From NCBI GenBank assembly GCA_038246545.1, contig JBBRVW010000025.1, positions 4,330 through 68,329 of the forward strand: a stretch of DNA of 64,000 bases. Reading direction: 5' to 3'. Shown one piece after another: positions 50,400 through 58,509 of the stretch. The DNA comes from JBBRVW01 sp038246545. Its GTDB lineage: Bacteria > Actinomycetota > Actinomycetes > JACCUZ01. The notes below the pieces were generated by a model. It ran no database searches, was not told where the DNA came from, and saw only the letters and a list, made by a program, of their open reading frames with translations. Within the stretch, counting starts at the first letter, position 1. Each line of letters begins with the position of its first letter. The translations under genes and the position numbers were made by a program.

Positions 50400-52001
50400 G
50401 TGGGGGATGGTCGAACGGTTCCGTGTGACCGCAGGCGCTGGCAGGCTCGGCCCGTTCTGGCGCGCGCGCTGTCATTGAGTGTGTTCGTGGTCCCGGTCGG
50501 CGGGTCCTACCTCGTCACGCGCCTCGCGGCACCGTTCGTCACCGACCTGCCGATGGCCGGTCGGATCATCGCCCTGGGCGTCCTGGCACTCGTCGTGGGC
50601 CTCACGGCGGAACGGATCTTCCGCCGGGTCCTCCCACTCGTCGCGCTCCTGCGGATGACGATGCTGTTCCCGGACCACGCACCTTCGCGGTTCAAGCTGG
50701 CGCGGGCGGCCGGTCACACCCGGATCCTCGAGGAACGGGCACGCACCCATCCCGGCGAGACGGCCGGTGACGCCGCGACGCGCATCCTCGGACTTCTGAC
50801 CGCGCTGGGCGCGCACGACCGGCGTACCCGCGGCCACTCCGAGCGGGTCCGGGTCTTCACCGACGTCGCCGCCGCCGAGCTGCACCTGCCCGCGGGGGCG
50901 CGCGACCGGCTGCGCTGGGCGGCGCTGCTCCACGACCTCGGCAAGATCGGCGTCCCCGCGGTCGTGCTCAACAAGCCAGCCAGCCTCGATTCCGACGAGT
51001 GGGACTCGATCCGCCGCCACCCCGATCAGGGTGCGGTGCTGGCCGCCCCGTTGATGGCGTGGCTCGGCGAGTGGGGCGCCGCGATCCCCCAGCACCACGA
51101 ACGGGTCGACGGCAAGGGCTACCCGCTCGGCCTGGCCGGCCACGAGATCGCGCTGGCAGGACGGATCGTCGCGGTCGCCGACGTCTTCGAGGTCATGACC
51201 GCGGCACGCAGCTACAAGCGGCCGATGTCGGTCGCGGCGGCCCGCCGCGAGCTGGCCGACGCGGCCGGGACGCAGCTGGACTCCGCCGTCGTGCGCGCGT
51301 TTCTCGGTGCCAGCCTGCCGCGCGTGCTGTGGGCGGTGGGACCGCTGGCGCTCCTGATGAACCTCCCGTTCCTGCGCCAGCTCGCCGAGGCCGGCCGGGT
51401 CGTCGAGCAGGTCGGCAGCACCGCCGCGGGTCAGGCCGCCACGGTGGCCGTCGCAGCGACGACCGCGGCGGTCCTTGCCGTGCCGGCGGCAAGCCCGGTC
51501 GTGTTCGCCGATCACGACGTCCCCCAGCCGCGCAACCAGGGCCACACCTCAGTTCTCGGTGCCTCGGGCGGGGCGGCACCGTCGGCCACCGCGCATCCGG
51601 CCAGCCTGAGGTCGCCTCCGGCCGGCCCGGACTCTCGTCGTAGCCCGCGACCGGGCGATGCGGCCACCGGGCCGACGTCGTTCGCCAGCACGGCCGCAGG
51701 CCGGGTCCCTGCCCTGCCCGGTCGCGCGAGCCTTCCCGAAGCACCCGGGCCGTCGACCGAGCCGGTCGCCGGGACACCGTCCGTGCCGGCAGTGCCCGCG
51801 TCGTCGACGGTGCCAGACGTACTGGTCAGGGCGAGCGAGCGTCAGCGCGTCCCACGCCTGAGCCCTCCACGTCGACAGCGCCGGTACCAGTCCCCGGCAT
51901 CGCGCCGGTCTCGTTGGGGACCGCCGCCAACTTCGCGGTGCTCGCCGGGTCGGCGATCACGAACACCGGCCCCACCGCGATCACCGGCTCGATCGGGCTG
52001 A
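50400..52001 (+). CDS. Membrane HD-GYP domain protein with a Pro-rich tail, 3' end out of frame
   Basis: 533 codons. Two N-terminal membrane segments (about 25-70) lead to an HD-GYP domain (about 125-300): TRGHSERVRVFTDVAAAELH, LLHDLGKIGVPAVVLNKPAS, RRHPDQG and PQHHERVDGKGYPLGLAGHE, the complete motif set of cyclic-di-GMP phosphodiesterases. Further hydrophobic segments (RVLWAVGPLALLMNLPF and AATVAVAATTAAVLAVPAAS) would return the chain to the outside, followed by about 110 Pro/Ser/Thr-rich residues. From about codon 480 the sequence turns Arg-rich while another frame begins the ice-binding domain, so the natural product probably continues there through a lost base. Confidence 0.78.
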   Translation: MGDGRTVPCDRRRWQARPVLARALSLSVFVVPVGGSYLVTRLAAPFVTDLPMAGRIIALGVLALVVGLTAERIFRRVLPLVALLRMTMLFPDHAPSRFKLARAAGHTRILEERARTHPGETAGDAATRILGLLTALGAHDRRTRGHSERVRVFTDVAAAELHLPAGARDRLRWAALLHDLGKIGVPAVVLNKPASLDSDEWDSIRRHPDQGAVLAAPLMAWLGEWGAAIPQHHERVDGKGYPLGLAGHEIALAGRIVAVADVFEVMTAARSYKRPMSVAAARRELADAAGTQLDSAVVRAFLGASLPRVLWAVGPLALLMNLPFLRQLAEAGRVVEQVGSTAAGQAATVAVAATTAAVLAVPAASPVVFADHDVPQPRNQGHTSVLGASGGAAPSATAHPASLRSPPAGPDSRRSPRPGDAATGPTSFASTAAGRVPALPGRASLPEAPGPSTEPVAGTPSVPAVPASSTVPDVLVRASERQRVPRLSPPRRQRRYQSPASRRSRWGPPPTSRCSPGRRSRTPAPPRSPARSG

Positions 52002-52522
52002 GCCCGGGCACGTCGGTGACCGGGTTCCCGACCGCCCCGACCAACGGCACCATCAACCCTGCAGACGGCGTCGCGTCGCAGGCGAAGACCGACCTGGCCG
52101 GCGCGTACGACGCCGCCGCGAGCCGGGCGACCACCGCCACGATCCCGACCGGGCTCGGCGGTACCACCCGGACGCCGGGGGTGTACGACTCGGCTTCGGG
52201 GACGTTCGAGCTCACCGGAACCGTGACCCTGGACGCGAAGGGCGACCCGAACGCCGTTTTCATCTTCAAGGCTGCGTCCACACTCGTGACGGCGTCCGCC
52301 AGCCGGGTGAACCTGGTCAACGGTGCGCGCGCGGCCAACGTGTTCTGGCAGGTCGGCAGCTCGGCGACGCCCGGGACCTACTCGGTCCTCCGTGGCAACG
52401 TCCTGGCTCTGACGTCGATCACGGTCACGACAGGGGCGACGGTGGACGGCAGGATGCTGGCCCGCAACGGCGCGGTCACGCTGGACAGCGACATGATCAC
52501 CCGCACGCCGGGAGGCCAGTAG
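51914..52522 (+). CDS. Ice-binding-like (DUF3494) beta-solenoid domain, probably the C-terminus of the HD-GYP protein
   Basis: About 202 residues of the DUF3494 ice-binding/adhesin fold: GTAANFAVLAGSAITNTGPT, TPGVYDSASGTFELTGTVTL, PNAVFIFKAASTLVTASASR, ANVFWQVGSSATPGTYSVLR and LARNGAVTLDSDMITRTPGG. No start with a Shine-Dalgarno or signal peptide precedes it; TTG 51914 is only the first start-like codon. Upstream in this frame the Pro-rich linker TPEPSTSTAPVPVPGIAPVS continues back into the HD-GYP gene. One missing base near 51840 would fuse them. The family binds ice or mediates adhesion outside the cell. Confidence 0.75.
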   Translation: MGTAANFAVLAGSAITNTGPTAITGSIGLSPGTSVTGFPTAPTNGTINPADGVASQAKTDLAGAYDAAASRATTATIPTGLGGTTRTPGVYDSASGTFELTGTVTLDAKGDPNAVFIFKAASTLVTASASRVNLVNGARAANVFWQVGSSATPGTYSVLRGNVLALTSITVTTGATVDGRMLARNGAVTLDSDMITRTPGGQ

Positions 52523-52610
52523 CCCGAGGGGCGGGCGTCGCCGTCGGCCGCTCGCCTCGCGGATCGGGGGACCACGACGCCTTCGCGTGCCATCCGGCCT
52601 GACGAGCGGC

Positions 52611-53276
52611 TCAGCCCAGCGACGCCGGTAGGTCGACGGCCCGCGACAGGGCGGCAAGCTCGGCGGCCGACTGGTACGGATCGCGGCGGCGCAACACCTC
52701 GGCGGCCTCGAGATGCGCCGCGAACGGCGCGCCCACCTGCGCGGCGAAGGCCTCCAGCAGGCGCACCAGGGCCGGTCGGAGGTCGTCGGCGATCCCCACG
52801 GCCGCGAGCATGCCGTCGGTCACCACCACCTGGGCGAGGATGACCGCGGTCATGGCCACGTCGAGGGCGGCCGGTCCGGGCCTGGCGTTGGACCAGTCGA
52901 TGACGACCGGCTCCGGCCCGCGGAGGATCACGTTGAGCGGGTGCAGGTCGAGGTGCAGCAGCGACTCGCCCGGTGCGGCACCCGGCCAGTCGAGGGCGTG
53001 CAGCCGGTCGTGCAGCCCGGGGAGCATCGCCCCGCCCTCGTCCGGAGCCAGCCCGCCGACCAAGGCCTCGGCCAGCGTCGGGCCGTCGACGCGCTCCATG
53101 ACGATGTCGGGGCCGGCCGCGTCGTGGACGACCGGCACGGGGTAGCCGAGGGCGGCGACGGCACGCAGCGTGGCCGCCTCCTCGACGGCGGAGCGGCCGT
53201 CGCGGTAGCGCCGCAGCACCAACCCGCCGGTGTAGGCGAAGACGTCGGAGTCGCGGCCGGACCCGAGCAGGTCCAT
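52611..53276 (-). CDS. APH-family small-molecule kinase
   Basis: 221 residues. A short N-lobe starts LLGSGRDSDVFAYTGGLVLR, the hinge region is DIVMERVDGPTLAEAL, and the catalytic loop is LLHLDLHPLNVILRG near 115 followed by VVIDWSNARPGPAALDVAMT (metal-binding Asp). This is an aminoglycoside-phosphotransferase-like fold; resistance is not implied. The ATG is 3 bp after the stop of the NHL-thioredoxin gene, so they are co-transcribed. Confidence 0.85.
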   Translation of the reverse strand: MDLLGSGRDSDVFAYTGGLVLRRYRDGRSAVEEAATLRAVAALGYPVPVVHDAAGPDIVMERVDGPTLAEALVGGLAPDEGGAMLPGLHDRLHALDWPGAAPGESLLHLDLHPLNVILRGPEPVVIDWSNARPGPAALDVAMTAVILAQVVVTDGMLAAVGIADDLRPALVRLLEAFAAQVGAPFAAHLEAAEVLRRRDPYQSAAELAALSRAVDLPASLG

Positions 53277-53278
53277 CC

Positions 53279-55093
53279 TCAGCCGGCCAGGTAGAGCCGC
53301 AGCTCCGCGGGGGCGCCCTCGACCAGGCGGACGGGCACGCCCCAATCCTGCTGGTGCACGTGGCAGGCCGGGAACTCGACGTCGGCAGCGTCGTCGCAGG
53401 ACGCCGCTATGGCGGCGACGTGCAGCACGCCGTCGCCGACATGCACGTCGAGGACCAGCCGCCGGCTGAGGCCCTCGCCGCGGCCCTCGCCCGCGCGGAG
53501 CAGCCCCGGCGGCGTCGAGGACACGACCAGCCGGGTGGCGGGCCCGTAGCGCTCGTCGAGCTTCTGCCCGGCCGGCGGCGTGAAGACCACCTCGAGCTCG
53601 ACGTCGCCCGCCGCGACCTCGGTGACCGGACGGTGAGAGCGCCGGGCAGTGCCGTCGACGACCCGCGCGTCGTCGGGCAGGCGGACCCGGGTCAGCCGGT
53701 GGCCGGCGGACTCGACGACCACCAGGTCGCCGTCGAGCAGCACGGCGTCGCTCGGCTCGGCCAGTCCGGTGAGCAGCGTCGTCAGCTGCCCGGTCGACGG
53801 GTCGTAGCGCCGGACCGCGCCGTTGTAGGTGTCGCTGACCGCGACCGAGCCGTCAGGGAGGGCGGCGACCCCGAGCGGGTGCTGGAGCAGTGCGGTCGCG
53901 GCCGGCCCGTCCACGTGCCCGAAGTCGAACAACCCGGTGCCGACGTCGGTGGCCACGGCACCGTTCTCGAGGTGACGCAGCGAGGACGTCTCGCTGTCGA
54001 CCAGCCAGAGCCGCCCGCCTGCGGCGGCCAGGCCGGACGTCTGGGCGAACCAGGCGTCCGCGTACGGTCCGTCGAGCAGACCCTCGTTCGTGGTGCCGGC
54101 GAGCACCGCCACCTCGCCGGTGACCGGGTCGAACGACCAGAGCTGGTGGATGCCGGCCATCGCCACCGCGACGCGACCGTCGAACCACGCGAGGTCCCAC
54201 GGCGAGGACAGGTCCTCGGTGCCGGCGCCCTGCATCCACTGCCGGCCGGAGCCGGACACCGTGGTGACACTGCCGTCGGCGAGCCGGACGCCGCGCAGGG
54301 CGTGGTTGGCGGTGTCGGCGACCACCACGTCGTAGCCCACCGCGGCGGCGACCTCGGCCGGCAGGACCACCAGTCCCTGCGGCTCGGCGAACCGGGCGCC
54401 GGCCGCGGCACCGTCCAGCAGCCCGCGCCGGCCGTCGCCGACCCGGCGCAGAACCGTCTCGCCGTCGGCGGCCAGCTCGACCAGCGAGTGGTGCTTGGAG
54501 TCGCTGACCAGCAGGGTGCCACCGGGCAGGACCGCCGCCTTGCCGGGGAAGCGCAGCGCGGTCGTCGCCGGCGGCGGCGGCACGTAGGCACCGTCGCCGC
54601 GGTGCAGGGTGCCCTTCGCCTCGTGCTGGGCGACGAGGTCGCCGACCAGCGCCTCGAGGGTGTGTGCGTGCCCCTCTCCGGACAGCTGGGCCACGACGTA
54701 GCCCTCGGGGTCGACCACGACCAGGGTCGGCCAGGCGCGCACGGCGTACTGCTGCCAGGTGACCAGCTCGGGGTCGTCGAGCACGGGGTGGTGGACCTCG
54801 TAGCGCTCGACCGCGGCGGACAGCGCCGCCGGGTCGGCCTCGTGCTCGAACTTCGGCGAGTGCACCCCGACGGTGACCAGCACGTCGCCGTAGGCCTGCT
54901 CGAGCGGGCGCAGCTCGTCCAGGACGTGCAGGCAGTTGATGCAGCAGAAGGTCCAGAAGTCGAGCAGCACGATCTTGCCGCGCAGGTCCGCGAGCCGGAG
55001 GTCGCTGCCGCCCGTGTTCAGCCAGGAGCGACCCTGGAGTTCGGGAGCCCGAACGCGCGCGCGGCGGGTCGGGGTCGGGGTCACGAGCGACAT
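53279..55093 (-). CDS. Thioredoxin-NHL repeat protein (NHLRC2-like)
   Basis: 604 residues. An N-terminal thioredoxin-like domain (about 15-165) has the unusual motif FWTFCCINCLHVLDELRPLE near 46, the CCINC active site of this family. NHL/propeller repeats follow (about 180-490), such as LVVADTANHALRGVRLADGS and VAALPDGSVAVSDTYNGAVR, then a C-terminal beta domain. No signal peptide. NHLRC2 homologues are linked to redox protection, but the bacterial role is unknown. A 33-bp piece of its 5' region is duplicated at 55405-55437. Confidence 0.88.
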   Translation of the reverse strand: MSLVTPTPTRRARVRAPELQGRSWLNTGGSDLRLADLRGKIVLLDFWTFCCINCLHVLDELRPLEQAYGDVLVTVGVHSPKFEHEADPAALSAAVERYEVHHPVLDDPELVTWQQYAVRAWPTLVVVDPEGYVVAQLSGEGHAHTLEALVGDLVAQHEAKGTLHRGDGAYVPPPPATTALRFPGKAAVLPGGTLLVSDSKHHSLVELAADGETVLRRVGDGRRGLLDGAAAGARFAEPQGLVVLPAEVAAAVGYDVVVADTANHALRGVRLADGSVTTVSGSGRQWMQGAGTEDLSSPWDLAWFDGRVAVAMAGIHQLWSFDPVTGEVAVLAGTTNEGLLDGPYADAWFAQTSGLAAAGGRLWLVDSETSSLRHLENGAVATDVGTGLFDFGHVDGPAATALLQHPLGVAALPDGSVAVSDTYNGAVRRYDPSTGQLTTLLTGLAEPSDAVLLDGDLVVVESAGHRLTRVRLPDDARVVDGTARRSHRPVTEVAAGDVELEVVFTPPAGQKLDERYGPATRLVVSSTPPGLLRAGEGRGEGLSRRLVLDVHVGDGVLHVAAIAASCDDAADVEFPACHVHQQDWGVPVRLVEGAPAELRLYLAG

Positions 55094-55197
55094 CCTCCTG
55101 GATTCGAGACCGGTACGCGGGCAAGGGGCCCGTTGACAGTGGCAAGAGACGCGACGAGTCTCACAGCGGGTTCACACCACAGCGAGGGAGGCCTCTC

Positions 55198-55356
55198 ATG
55201 GGCTCAGTGCTCTGCCTTCTCGGCCGTCACGCGTGGGAGCACAAGCAGAATCCGGAGGTTGGCGGCGCGGAGGGGTCGTACGAGGAGTGCAGCCGATGCG
55301 GCAAGGAGAAGGCGGGATACGGCAAGCCACCCGCGACAGGCGTCGCACGCGGTTGA
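55198..55356 (+). CDS. 52-residue zinc-ribbon-like protein
   Basis: A short gene with GGGAGG 7 bp before the ATG. It begins MGSVLCLLGRHAWEHKQNPE and has the CxxCG knuckle ECSRCGKEKAGYG. One Cys and a His upstream (LCLLGRHAW) plus the CxxC could bind one zinc. Small proteins of this pattern are common in actinomycetes without known role. A decayed second copy of its 3' half lies at 55596-55652. Confidence 0.65.
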   Translation: MGSVLCLLGRHAWEHKQNPEVGGAEGSYEECSRCGKEKAGYGKPPATGVARG

Positions 55357-55404
55357 CCGCGGCCCGTCGGCAGCACCGTCTCTGCGAGTAGCGCTTCACG
55401 ACGC

Positions 55405-55652
55405 CCAGAAGTCGAGCAGCACGATCTTGCCGCGCAGCTCCCGAGACGGACGTCGCGGCCGCGTGTGTGGAGCCAGGCACGCCCGTGCTCCGGGGTGGGA
55501 CGCGCGCCCGTCGGGGCGGAACAGAAGTCACCGACCACCCTCCAGAAGTCGAGATCGGCCTGGCGCCCGCCCAGTAGCCCGCGTCGGCGTCGCATCGAGT
55601 CTCACAGCGGACTCGACCAGTGCAGCCGCCGTGGCAAGGACAAGGCCGGATA
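55405..55652. pseudogene. Decayed duplication of the thioredoxin 5' end and the zinc-ribbon gene
   Basis: 55405-55437 is identical over 33 bp to 54953-54985 in the NHL-thioredoxin gene; on the minus strand it reads ELRGKIVLLDFWAS then a stop, with a decayed AWLHTRGRDVRL-like stretch upstream matching SWLNTGGSDLRL. 55596-55610 repeats the 15 bp at 55155-55169 (CGAGTCTCACAGCGG), and 55621-55652 is a variant copy of the CxxCG region at 55288-55319 with its first Cys pair damaged. Order and orientation match the intact unit, so this is an eroded tandem duplication. Confidence 0.7.
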
Positions 55653-55655
55653 GAG

Positions 55656-55956
55656 GGATCCTGTGCTTCTCCGACGTGATGGCCCACCGGGTCGTCCGCG
55701 CCGCGGAGGACCGTGGTGGTCTCGTGGTCCCGGACGACCTGTCGGTCGTGGGCTTCGACGACAACCCGCTGGCACGGCGGATGCGGCCGGCACTGACGAA
55801 GGTCCGGCAGGACGTCGACGCCAGGGGCCGGGCCGCTGCCTCGGCCCTGACCGACGCGATCGAGCGGTCCCAGGAGGGCAAGGCGCCGCTCGCGCGGCAC
55901 ATCCTGCTCCGACCGAGCGGGTGGTCCGCGACAGCACCGCCCCGGTGCGCGCGTAG
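55656..55956 (+). pseudogene. C-terminal fragment of a LacI-family regulator
   Basis: The reading RGILCFSDVMAHRVVRAAED, LVVPDDLSVVGFDDNPLARR and PALTKVRQDVDARGRAAASA is the last third of a LacI/GalR sensor domain. The HTH and first two thirds are missing: coding similarity begins right at the edge of the decayed zinc-ribbon copy. Near 55912 one base seems lost, since the natural end PTERVVRDSTAPVRA is in the next frame and stops at 55956. A remnant without DNA-binding capacity. Confidence 0.75.
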
Positions 55957-55991
55957 CTCCGCCGGCAGACGGCCGCCCGCGCGCGGTGCTG

Positions 55992-56210
55992 CTAGAGCTT
56001 GCTGAGCTTGGTGTACGGCGAGAGGACGCGCAGCGGCCGGTCGTTGAAGTCGACGACGACCGCGTCGACCTGGACCTCGACCACCCGGCCCATGCCCTGC
56101 TTGTCGTGAGTGACCCGGTCGCCGACCTCGAAGGTGGGGATCACCGGCGGCACCGGGTCCCGAAACGGGCTGCCGGCTGGGCGGGGGCGCGGAGTCTGGG
56201 GAGGCGTCAT
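55992..56210 (-). CDS. Small CarD/KOW-like beta-barrel protein
   Basis: 72 residues: a Pro-rich start (TPPQTPRPRPAGSPFRDPVP) then FEVGDRVTHDKQGMGRVVEV, VDFNDRPLRVLSPYTKLSKL. The VGDRVTHxxxGxGRVV pattern is that of a small SH3-like barrel, as in the RNAP-interaction part of CarD or in DNA-repair helicases. The ATG at 56210 fits the start of the Pro-rich part. A role in nucleic-acid or polymerase binding is only inferred. Confidence 0.65.
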   Translation of the reverse strand: MTPPQTPRPRPAGSPFRDPVPPVIPTFEVGDRVTHDKQGMGRVVEVQVDAVVVDFNDRPLRVLSPYTKLSKL

Positions 56211-56230
56211 CAACCCCAGTATGCGCGTAT

Positions 56231-56806
56231 TCAGGCCTCGACGGGAACGGATCCGCGGCGTTCGAGCTCCTGGATGTCCAGCACCCGGGTGGCCGCAGCG
56301 GCCAGCGCCGCGCTCAACGCCTTGCCGCCGGGGCTCAGGACGACGAGCGGTCCGCAGGCCGCGAGCTCGGCGAAGATGCCGTCGTTGCTGACGACGAGGG
56401 CCTGGGCGTTGGGGAGATCCAGGGTGTCGACCGCCTCGAGCAGGGCGACGTCGGCGAGGTCGCTGCCCTGGGGCACGGTCACGGCGTCGGCGACGAACTC
56501 GGCCAGGTGCGGCCGGGCCCGGCGGACCGCGCCGTCCTGGCCGGCGAGCACCACGTGGTCGGCCTGCCGGGCCAGCGCGACGACGGCAGCCATCCGGGCC
56601 GCCCAGCGGGCCGGGCCGGCCCGCAGGTTGTCGAGGTCGACCAGCAGGATGCGCGGGGCGTCGTGCTCGACCCAGATCCCCTCGGCCAGCACCAGCGCAG
56701 CCAGTGCCCCGTCGTCGACGACGACCGACGCCCCGGTGGACCGGCTGCCGCCACTGGGGAACCACTCGAAGTCGTCCCACTCGCCCGGTCCGTCACCCAG
56801 TCCCAT
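56231..56806 (-). CDS. NYN/PIN-like domain protein
   Basis: 191 residues. APRILLVDLDNLRAGPARWA near 48 begins a NYN (PIN-fold) domain, with ADHVVLAGQDGAVRRARPHL and NAQALVVSNDGIFAELAACG near 140 giving the acidic residues expected for metal-dependent RNA cleavage. About 45 acidic residues precede the domain. It starts about 110 bp after the nitrilase gene and ends 20 bp before the small barrel protein on the same strand. Target unknown. Confidence 0.72.
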   Translation of the reverse strand: MGLGDGPGEWDDFEWFPSGGSRSTGASVVVDDGALAALVLAEGIWVEHDAPRILLVDLDNLRAGPARWAARMAAVVALARQADHVVLAGQDGAVRRARPHLAEFVADAVTVPQGSDLADVALLEAVDTLDLPNAQALVVSNDGIFAELAACGPLVVLSPGGKALSAALAAAATRVLDIQELERRGSVPVEA

Positions 56807-56851
56807 GACGCCATCGTCGCAGGCCCCGGCCGACCTGACGGGACCCAGAGA

Positions 56852-56896
56852 TCCACACCGGATCCGTGTGGTTCCTCCGCAACGATCCGGTGTGGA
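56852..56896. repeat. 13-bp inverted repeat with competing inner palindrome
   Basis: TCCACACCGGATC (56852-56864) and its exact complement at 56884-56896, spacer 19 bp. The left arm also pairs with GTGTGG inside the spacer (56865-56871), so two exclusive hairpins are possible. It lies between the nitrilase stop and the NYN gene start, both minus strand: a terminator or a leader element. Confidence 0.6.
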
Positions 56897-56918
56897 GCAC
56901 CGGGGGCAGGAGTGGGCG

Positions 56919-57680
56919 TCAGAGGCGGCGGTCGGCGAGCACCGGGAAGCTCGACCGGGTGCGGGCGACCAGCTCGTCGTCGAGGTCGACCACGAGCACC
57001 TCTTCGCCGTCGCCCGCCTCGGCGAGCACCTCGCCCCACGGGTCGACCACCGCCGACCGGCCGCCCATCGGCACGCCGGCGTGGGTTCCGCCGGTGTTGC
57101 ACGCGACGACGTAGGACTGGTCCTCGATAGCGCGGGCCCGGGCCAGCAGCCGCCAGTGCTCGACCCGCTTGGCCGGCCAGGCCGCCGGCATCAGCACGAC
57201 CTCGGAGCCCGCGTCGAGCAGCGCCCGGAACATCTCGGGGAACCGCAGGTCGTAGCAGGTCGCCAGCCCGAACCGGCCGTGGACGACCGGCCCGTCGCCG
57301 GGGGTCATCAGCTTGGGCTCGCCCTCGCCGAAGCCGAACAGGTGCACCTTGCGGTACGTCGTGAGGACGTCACCGGCCGGGCCGAGCAGCACCGAGGTGT
57401 TGAACAGCCGGCCCGCCTCGTCGCGCTCGACGAACGAGCCCATGTGCACGGTGGCGCCGAGCCCGCGGGTCGCCGCGCGGAGTGCCGTGACCACCGGCCC
57501 GTCCAACGTCTCGGCCGTGCCGTCCCACAGGTCGTAGCAGAAACCGCCGTTCGGCCACAGCTCGGGAAGCACGACGAGGTCGGCGCCGGACTGGGCGCGC
57601 AGCAGGTCGACGACCCTGGCCGTCCGGGCCGGGGTCGACTCGTCGTCGCCGTACGAGAGCTGGATGACGTGGACGCGCAC
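56919..57680 (-). CDS. Carbon-nitrogen hydrolase (nitrilase superfamily)
   Basis: 253 residues with the full Glu-Lys-Cys triad: VVLPELWPNGGFCYD near 37, TTYRKVHLFGFGEGEPKLM near 105 and LATCYDLRFPEMFRALLDAG near 138. This resembles Nit2/omega-amidase-like enzymes that hydrolyse amides such as alpha-ketoglutaramate. The GTG at 57680 is chosen; a start at 57701 would overlap the divergent gene. The two starts are 19 bp apart. Confidence 0.88.
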   Translation of the reverse strand: MRVHVIQLSYGDDESTPARTARVVDLLRAQSGADLVVLPELWPNGGFCYDLWDGTAETLDGPVVTALRAATRGLGATVHMGSFVERDEAGRLFNTSVLLGPAGDVLTTYRKVHLFGFGEGEPKLMTPGDGPVVHGRFGLATCYDLRFPEMFRALLDAGSEVVLMPAAWPAKRVEHWRLLARARAIEDQSYVVACNTGGTHAGVPMGGRSAVVDPWGEVLAEAGDGEEVLVVDLDDELVARTRSSFPVLADRRL

Positions 57681-57699
57681 GAGGCCTAGCCTCGCACGC

Positions 57700-58509
57700 A
57701 TGTCCTCCGGGATGCAGACGGTGCTCGATGCCTACGACCAGGCGCTGCGCTCCTTCCACGCCGTCGCAGCTGCTGTGCAGGCCGACCAGTGGACGCTCCC
57801 GACGGACTGCCCCGGGTGGACCGTCCGCGAGCAGGTCGCGCACGTCCTGGCGCTGGAGCTGCAGCTCGGCGGCCAGCCCTTGCCGCCGCGGCTCGACTCC
57901 TACCCGCCCCACGTGCGCGGCCCGTCCGGCGAGCACATGGAGAACGGCATCGCCGCGCTGGGCGACGTCTCGCCGGCCGACCTCGTCCAGCGGCTCGGCG
58001 TCGCGGTCGACGAGCACCTCGAACAGCTGCGCGCCGTGGACCTCGGCCCCGAGGCCACCGTCGAGGGGACGCTCGGGAAGCCGGTGCCGCTGGCGCGCTT
58101 CCTGCCGATCCGGGTCTTCGACGTCTGGACCCACGAGCAGGACGTCCGCCGCGCCATCGGCGCCCAGCCCGGCCCCGACGGGCCTGCCGCCGAGATGTCG
58201 CGCCAGCAGGTTCTCGGCGCGCTGCCGTACCTGGTCGGGAAGCAGGCGGCTGCGCCGGTCGGGTCGTCGGTCGCGTTCGACGCCCCGGGGCCGCTGGGCG
58301 GCCGGGTCACGGTGACCGTCGGCGACGACGGCCGCGCCACCGCGACCGACGGCGTCGTGGCCGACGCCACCGTGACGCTACGGATGACCGACAGCACGAT
58401 GATGCGGCTGGCCTGCGGGCGCCTCGCCGTCGACGACGCGGACGTCGAGGTCGTCGGTGACGAGGAGCTCGGACGGCGGGTCCTCGGAGCCCTGACGCTG
58501 ACGCCGTAG
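57700..58509 (+). CDS. Mycothiol-enzyme-fold protein (TIGR03083, maleylpyruvate isomerase-like)
   Basis: 269 residues. The DinB-like N-terminal bundle has LPTDCPGWTVREQVAHVLAL near 35-55, the metal His region, and RVFDVWTHEQDVRRAIG near 145. A C-terminal SCP2/MDMPI-C domain follows (RVTVTVGDDGRATATDGVVA, TLRMTDSTMMRLACGRLAVD). The family uses or resembles mycothiol-dependent enzymes. ATG 57700 or 57712. It overlaps the convergent permease gene by 132 bp. Confidence 0.86.
   Translation: MSSGMQTVLDAYDQALRSFHAVAAAVQADQWTLPTDCPGWTVREQVAHVLALELQLGGQPLPPRLDSYPPHVRGPSGEHMENGIAALGDVSPADLVQRLGVAVDEHLEQLRAVDLGPEATVEGTLGKPVPLARFLPIRVFDVWTHEQDVRRAIGAQPGPDGPAAEMSRQQVLGALPYLVGKQAAAPVGSSVAFDAPGPLGGRVTVTVGDDGRATATDGVVADATVTLRMTDSTMMRLACGRLAVDDADVEVVGDEELGRRVLGALTLTP

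Noticed and set aside
51800..51920. Programmed -1 frameshifting between the HD-GYP and ice-binding frames
   Set aside because: No slippery heptamer was seen, and other genes here show the same one-base loss, so an indel is the simpler explanation.
53354..56005. An 883-codon plus-strand open frame opposite the NHL-thioredoxin gene
   Set aside because: Composition and lack of motifs show a shadow; only its final part coincides with the LacI remnant.
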